Origin: Nostoc sp. C052
GTDB taxonomy: Bacteria > Cyanobacteriota > Cyanobacteriia > Cyanobacteriales > Nostocaceae
Reading direction: 5' to 3'
DNA: 64,000 bases
Assembly: GCF_013393905.1 (NCBI RefSeq)
Contig: NZ_CP040272.1
Span: forward strand, 5,266,001 to 5,330,000
Position 1 is the first letter of the stretch, and each line of letters begins with the position of its first letter. The translations under genes and the position numbers were made by a program. Below, one piece after another: positions 60,616 through 64,000 of this stretch. The notes under the pieces were generated by a model. The model was not told the origin of the DNA and searched no databases. It saw only the letters and a program-made list of their open reading frames with translations.

Positions 60616-61566
60616 TTATTCTGCGGCGGTAGAAGTCAAAGACATTGTTTCCCACAAAACCATGTGAGGTGTTGTTAGTACAGGCTGATGTAGAGCAATC
60701 AGCTGGGTTAGGGTGTTCTTTAATTGAGTACGGGGTACAATATCATCGACAAAACCGTGCTGGAGTAAATCTTCAGCAGTTTGAAAGTTTTCGGGTAGTT
60801 TTTCCCGCAGGGTTTGCTCAATCACTCGCCGACCTGCAAAACCAATGGTTGCCTTGGGTTCTGCCAAGATGATATCACCCAACATTGCAAAACTAGCGGT
60901 AACGCCGCCTGTTGTGGGGTTGGTCAAAACGGGAATATATAATAGTCGGGCATCTTTATGACGCTGTAGGGCTGCGGATATTTTTGCCATCTGCATCAAG
61001 GAGAGCATTCCTTCCTGCATTCTCGCGCCGCCGGAGGTGCAGATGATCACTACAGGATATCGCCGTTGAGTAGCTTGCTCAATCATGCGGGTGAGTTTTT
61101 CTCCCACAACCGAACCCATGCTACCACCCATGAAGCGGAAGTCCATAACTCCAAGGGCAATGGGCAAACCATTGATTTGACCCAAACCAGTGTTAACTGC
61201 GTCTATTAAGCCAATTTTATCTTGTGTTTCGCGTAAGCGATCGCTGTAGAGTTTGCGATCGCGAAATTCCAGCGGATCGGTTGGACGCAAATGCTCATCC
61301 AGGGGTTTCCAGGTATTGTGATCTATCAATTGACGAATGCGCTCATCGCTGTCTACTCGATTGTGATGACCACATTCAACACAAACCATCTGATTGGCTT
61401 TCAGGTCTTTTGTATATGCCAATACGCCACACTTAGAGCATTTATGCCAAAGTCCATCAGCAATTTCACGCTCTTGGCGTTCGAGGCTGGTAGCTCCTGA
61501 CTTCTTTCGATTTGCAAACCAATCAAATAGAGACTTTAAACCACGTGATTCTTCGTTGTTAGCCAT
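60616..61566 (-). CDS. accD: Acetyl-CoA carboxylase carboxyltransferase subunit beta
   Basis: With AccA this forms the carboxyltransferase that makes malonyl-CoA for fatty-acid synthesis. The 316-residue length is typical. A zinc finger is seen at Cys 43, 46, 62 and 65 (CSKCG ... CVECG). The crotonase-fold catalytic part includes GLGQINGLPIALGVMDFRFM, GGSMGSVVGEK, SGGARMQEGMLSLMQMAK and PTTGGVTASFAMLGDI. The start ATG 61566 is clear (MANNEESRG). In the 5' region AGTCATTAAT/ATTAATGACT (61630-61660) forms a hairpin of unknown role. Confidence 0.96.
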   Translation of the reverse strand: MANNEESRGLKSLFDWFANRKKSGATSLERQEREIADGLWHKCSKCGVLAYTKDLKANQMVCVECGHHNRVDSDERIRQLIDHNTWKPLDEHLRPTDPLEFRDRKLYSDRLRETQDKIGLIDAVNTGLGQINGLPIALGVMDFRFMGGSMGSVVGEKLTRMIEQATQRRYPVVIICTSGGARMQEGMLSLMQMAKISAALQRHKDARLLYIPVLTNPTTGGVTASFAMLGDIILAEPKATIGFAGRRVIEQTLREKLPENFQTAEDLLQHGFVDDIVPRTQLKNTLTQLIALHQPVLTTPHMVLWETMSLTSTAAE

Positions 61567-62194
61567 TTTTTATTTTATTTTAAGTGGGTATGAGGTCGAA
61601 AACATGTCAAATCGTATTGGGTTGTCCTTAGTCATTAATCATTTTTCTTTATTAATGACTTAATGACTACATCGTTAAACTACGCTTTTAAGCAATTCAG
61701 ACCTTAATTTTCATCTTTGGTTGCCAGCTTAACGAAAATACTTATACCAATACAAGTCTCTTGCTCTTTTTTTCAGCAGACTTAATTATATGGACGTACT
61801 GACAAAGCTATGAGAATACCAACCTCCAAATAAAATGCTCTCTCCCTCCCACCCAAATCAATTGATTCGTATTTCTAGGTTGTAAACAAGCGGCATCTGT
61901 TGCACTAGTTGTACTTGCCAACGGTTAATCGTCGTTAAGAGGGTAATACAAGTCACAAGCTGAATATTATCAAAATGTGAAGGGCAGATGGGGTAATGTT
62001 GGTTACAGTCACGAATTTTGAAGAAGAATTCAGAAGTCAGAATTCAGAATTCAGAATCAAGACGCTCAATAGCGACACGCAAAGCGAATCCTTGAGCGTC
62101 TGACTTGCTCTAGGGGCATTGAAAAGAGGCAGAGGGGCAGGGTGCGGGGGCGGAGGGGAAAATTCTTGTCCCTGCTCCCTGCTCCCTTCTTCCC
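61567..62194. other. Long spacer between accD and scpB, repeat-rich
   Basis: No gene. The accD promoter is on the left side. GAAGAATTCAGAAGTCAGAA at 62022-62070 is a copy of the 35385 repeat. GACGCTCAA and TTGAGCGTC (62059-62100) form a hairpin. GGGGCAGG/GGGAGCAGG-type repeats (about 62128-62195) run up to the scpB stop. Confidence 0.5.
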
Positions 62195-62743
62195 CTACTC
62201 TCTATTCCCCACTCCCTTTAGTTCTAGTTCTAGTTCTAGTTCTAATTGTTCTTCCTTCTGGCTGGTGGAAAGTATTTGCGGGAGTTGTTCAATTTGGAAG
62301 TACTGATGAAATTTTGGGGTTATTTGCAATGAGTAGGAACGAGAATCACTGTCTCGGCGCTTGCGGATGAAACCAAGTTCTACGAGTTCAGGAACGTGCT
62401 GATATACCCCTGAACCGCGCAGGTTAATCAAGTCACTCTGGAGTATAGGACTATTGAGAGCGATCGCAGCTAAAGTCCGCAATGCACCTACACCCAATTC
62501 CACTGGTATCATAGTTTGCACTAAATCATGAAAGTCAGACCGTAGTTGCAAACTGTAACCATCTGGGGTTTCTATTACCTCTAGGGCGCTATCTCGGTGA
62601 GCATAGTTGTCCATGAGTTCAATTATGCCTTCCTTGACAGTGGCGCGATCGCACGCGGCATACTCGGCGATTTCGCCGAGCGACAAGGGTTTACCCTTTA
62701 AATAGAGAATTGCTTCTATCTTCGTCGCTGTGGCTGTAATCAT
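62195..62743 (-). CDS. scpB: Segregation and condensation protein B
   Basis: Partner of SMC-ScpA in chromosome condensation. It has 182 residues and two winged-helix domains (about 1-75 and 85-155). Recognised segments are KIEAILYLKGKPLSLGEIAE, LEVIETPDGYSLQLRSDFHD, ALRTLAAIALNSPILQSDLI and RGSGVYQHVPELVELGFIRK. The C-terminal tail beyond about 160 is low complexity (EEQLELELELELKGVGNRE), encoded by the simple repeat TAGTTCTAGTTCTAGTTC next to a G/C-rich repeat array. The ATG at 62743 is directly followed by MITATATKIEAI. Confidence 0.93.
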   Translation of the reverse strand: MITATATKIEAILYLKGKPLSLGEIAEYAACDRATVKEGIIELMDNYAHRDSALEVIETPDGYSLQLRSDFHDLVQTMIPVELGVGALRTLAAIALNSPILQSDLINLRGSGVYQHVPELVELGFIRKRRDSDSRSYSLQITPKFHQYFQIEQLPQILSTSQKEEQLELELELELKGVGNRE

Positions 62744-63049
62744 TTAGTCATTAGTCATTAGTCATTAGTCATTAGCAGATGACAACTAACAATCAACAAT
62801 GTGTATGGGATTGTATCTTAATAACATAAGTCGAAGAATATTTTGACACTCTCCAATTAAAATCTGAGTATTGAGCATCGGGCGTTGGGGACTGGGAAAG
62901 AGGCAGAGGGGCAGGGTGTGGGAGGATGGGGAAGAAGTCTTACCCCCCACACTCCCCACACTCCTCTTCCTCTGAAGCCTACACCATACGTGATAAATCC
63001 GGGCTCCCTTCTTCCCCTGCTCCCTTGCTTCTTCCCCAGTCCCCAATCC
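62744..63049. other. Spacer of simple repeats between scpB and ispD
   Basis: At the left end TTAGTCATTAGTCATTAGTC (about 62744-62775) repeats in 7-bp units. At 62880-63049 lies a GGGGACTGGG/GAGGGGCAGGG and CCCCACACTCC array that folds back on itself. No gene is seen. Confidence 0.6.
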
Positions 63050-63739
63050 CTAATCCCCAATCCCTCTACTTGTGAGAATAAATTCTGCGATCGCTAAATC
63101 TTGTGGAGTGGTCACTTTTAAATTTGTCTCCTCTCCCTCGACAATTCGGACTTCGATGCCGCACTTTTCAAATAAAGCGGCGTCGTCAGTTACTTCCCAA
63201 CCTTGACGGACACCCTCAGCATGGCACTGTTTCAACAACTTGACATCAAATCCTTGGGGAGTTTGTGCTGCCCATAGTTTTCGTCTATCGGGTGTCTCTT
63301 GAATTATCCCTTGTTCATCGACAACTTTGATGGTGTCTTTGACCGACACACCAGCAATTAAACCGGGACAATGGCGAATTGCCTCGGCACAAGAGTTAAA
63401 TAATTCTGGTGTAACCAAGCATCTAGCACCATCATGAATCAAAACTTGTTCTGCGTCTACCGGCAGAGATTGCAAACCATTGTAAACAGATTCTTGCCTG
63501 GTAGAACCGCCTTGAATTAATTCTACTGGTTTGGTTAGCTTCAGATCGGCGAGAATTGCATTGAACTCTGGCCAATCGTTAGACTGAGAAATAATCCCGA
63601 TCCAACTGATGCTACTGGCGGCTTCTGCGGCTAATAGAGTCCAAGCAATAATTGGTTGCGATCGCACTTTCAGTAGGAGTTTATTACGGTTACTCCCCAT
63701 TCTTTTTCCGATTCCCGCAGCTGGAATTAGTAAATACAC
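63050..63739 (-). CDS. ispD: 2-C-methyl-D-erythritol 4-phosphate cytidylyltransferase
   Basis: MEP-pathway enzyme of isoprenoid (carotenoid, phytol) synthesis. It has 229 residues. Signature segments are LLIPAAGIGKRMGSNRNKLLL (the CTP-binding GxGxRM/K patch), GGSTRQESVYNGL, IHDGARCLVTPEL, VKDTIK and TPQGFDVKLL, TDDAALFEKCG. The GTG at 63739 is preceded by GAGGA at 6 nt and matches the usual family start (VYLLIPAAG). A TTG at 63751 would add four residues. Confidence 0.94.
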   Translation of the reverse strand: MYLLIPAAGIGKRMGSNRNKLLLKVRSQPIIAWTLLAAEAASSISWIGIISQSNDWPEFNAILADLKLTKPVELIQGGSTRQESVYNGLQSLPVDAEQVLIHDGARCLVTPELFNSCAEAIRHCPGLIAGVSVKDTIKVVDEQGIIQETPDRRKLWAAQTPQGFDVKLLKQCHAEGVRQGWEVTDDAALFEKCGIEVRIVEGEETNLKVTTPQDLAIAEFILTSRGIGD

Positions 63740-63808
63740 AGAATTCCTCAATCTTTAAGCTATATATTTTCCCCTAAAATAGGGAGCGAGTAAGCGTCAA
63801 TAAATATT

Positions 63809-64000
63809 ATGCGAGTAGTAGCCCTTGTACCTGGCGGAATTGGCGACCAAATTCTCTTCTTTCCGACTCTAGATGACCTGAAGCGCCATTACCCTAACGC
63901 TCAGATAGATGTCGTTGTTGAACCCCGGTCAAAGGCTGCCTACCAAGTGAGCAAGTCGGTTCACGAGGTACTGAACTTTGATTTTCAAGACCGTAATAGT
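63809..64000 (+). CDS. Glycosyltransferase family 9 protein (5' part only)
   Basis: The first 64 codons of a protein read MRVVALVPGGIGDQILFFPT, DDLKRHYPNAQIDVVVEPRS, AAYQVSKSVHEVLNFDF. This is the start of the ADP-heptose:LPS heptosyltransferase-like (GT9) fold, with the Gly-rich PGGIGDQILFFPTL loop. The gene runs out of the window. It is divergent from ispD. The donor and acceptor are unknown. Confidence 0.85.
   Translation, partial: MRVVALVPGGIGDQILFFPTLDDLKRHYPNAQIDVVVEPRSKAAYQVSKSVHEVLNFDFQDRNS

Noticed and set aside
1..64000. CRISPR array, prophage, tRNA or rRNA genes
   Set aside because: No regular spacer-repeat array, no phage structural genes, no integrase, and no tRNA-like cloverleaf was noticed by eye. 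A tRNAscan and a CRISPR finder run would be decisive.

Overview
The window comes from a filamentous, heterocyst-type cyanobacterium of the Nostoc/Anabaena group. The signs are very frequent HIP1 octamers (GCGATCGC), cyanobacteria-restricted families (DUF1815, DUF1995, CAAD/CURT1-like, SbtA/SbtB, XisH/XisI), three PRC-barrel/DUF2382 paralogues of the AvaK akinete-marker type, large STAND/NACHT proteins, and many short dispersed palindromic repeats. No rRNA, tRNA, CRISPR array, intact transposase or prophage was seen. The assignment rests on sequence character and recalled family knowledge, not on a database search.

Layout. 1-2431: end of a dnaJ operon (dnaJ, TusA-like, rsgA, with overlapping stops and starts). 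2627-7641: D-lactate dehydrogenase, a GH57 glucan-branching-type enzyme and a VWA protein. 7980-14449: a two-gene STAND unit, made of a P-loop ATPase overlapping a 1720-residue nSTAND/WD40 protein with 14 WD40 repeats. 14450-19135: repeat-rich spacers, a DUF1815 gene and pcrA/uvrD. 19950-21964: a bicarbonate-uptake operon (sbtA, sbtB, exported beta-carbonic anhydrase). 22083-28763: a hybrid-looking but ordinary sensor kinase, a CAAD protein, an SLH protein, a collapsed Uma2 gene and a probable pseudokinase. 28797-34922: pentapeptide pseudogene, second GH57 enzyme, SDR and a DUF1400-type alpha/beta hydrolase. 35544-40280: KirBac-type channel followed by three AvaK/YsnF-like genes. 40676-45928: DUF1995, histidine phosphatase, XisI/XisH and a large zinc metalloprotease. 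46715-51619: a pentapeptide-repeat protein and a NACHT-pentapeptide protein that share the same C-terminal module. 52086-64000: LOG protein, PBP4-type carboxypeptidase, HtrA-type protease, Uma2, sugar-binding lipoprotein, MFS, accD, scpB, ispD and the start of a family 9 glycosyltransferase.

The housekeeping genes are ordinary. The most interesting parts are the two STAND/NACHT loci, which look like cyanobacterial conflict or signalling ATPases. In the NACHT locus an NTPase-free sibling shares the receptor half; in the WD40 locus a second ATPase overlaps the STAND gene. Both carry DNA-level near-identical repeats, suggesting fast turnover of the sensing surface.

Spacers hold several families of small palindromic or MITE-like repeats. 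Some have entered genes: an 8-bp GGGGAGCA repeat sits in frame in rsgA and in the WD40 gene, and other repeats form ends of, or lie inside, decayed ORFs (Uma2, Rpn-like, PIN-like, pentapeptide). These remnants show a genome with continuing repeat spread and gene decay.
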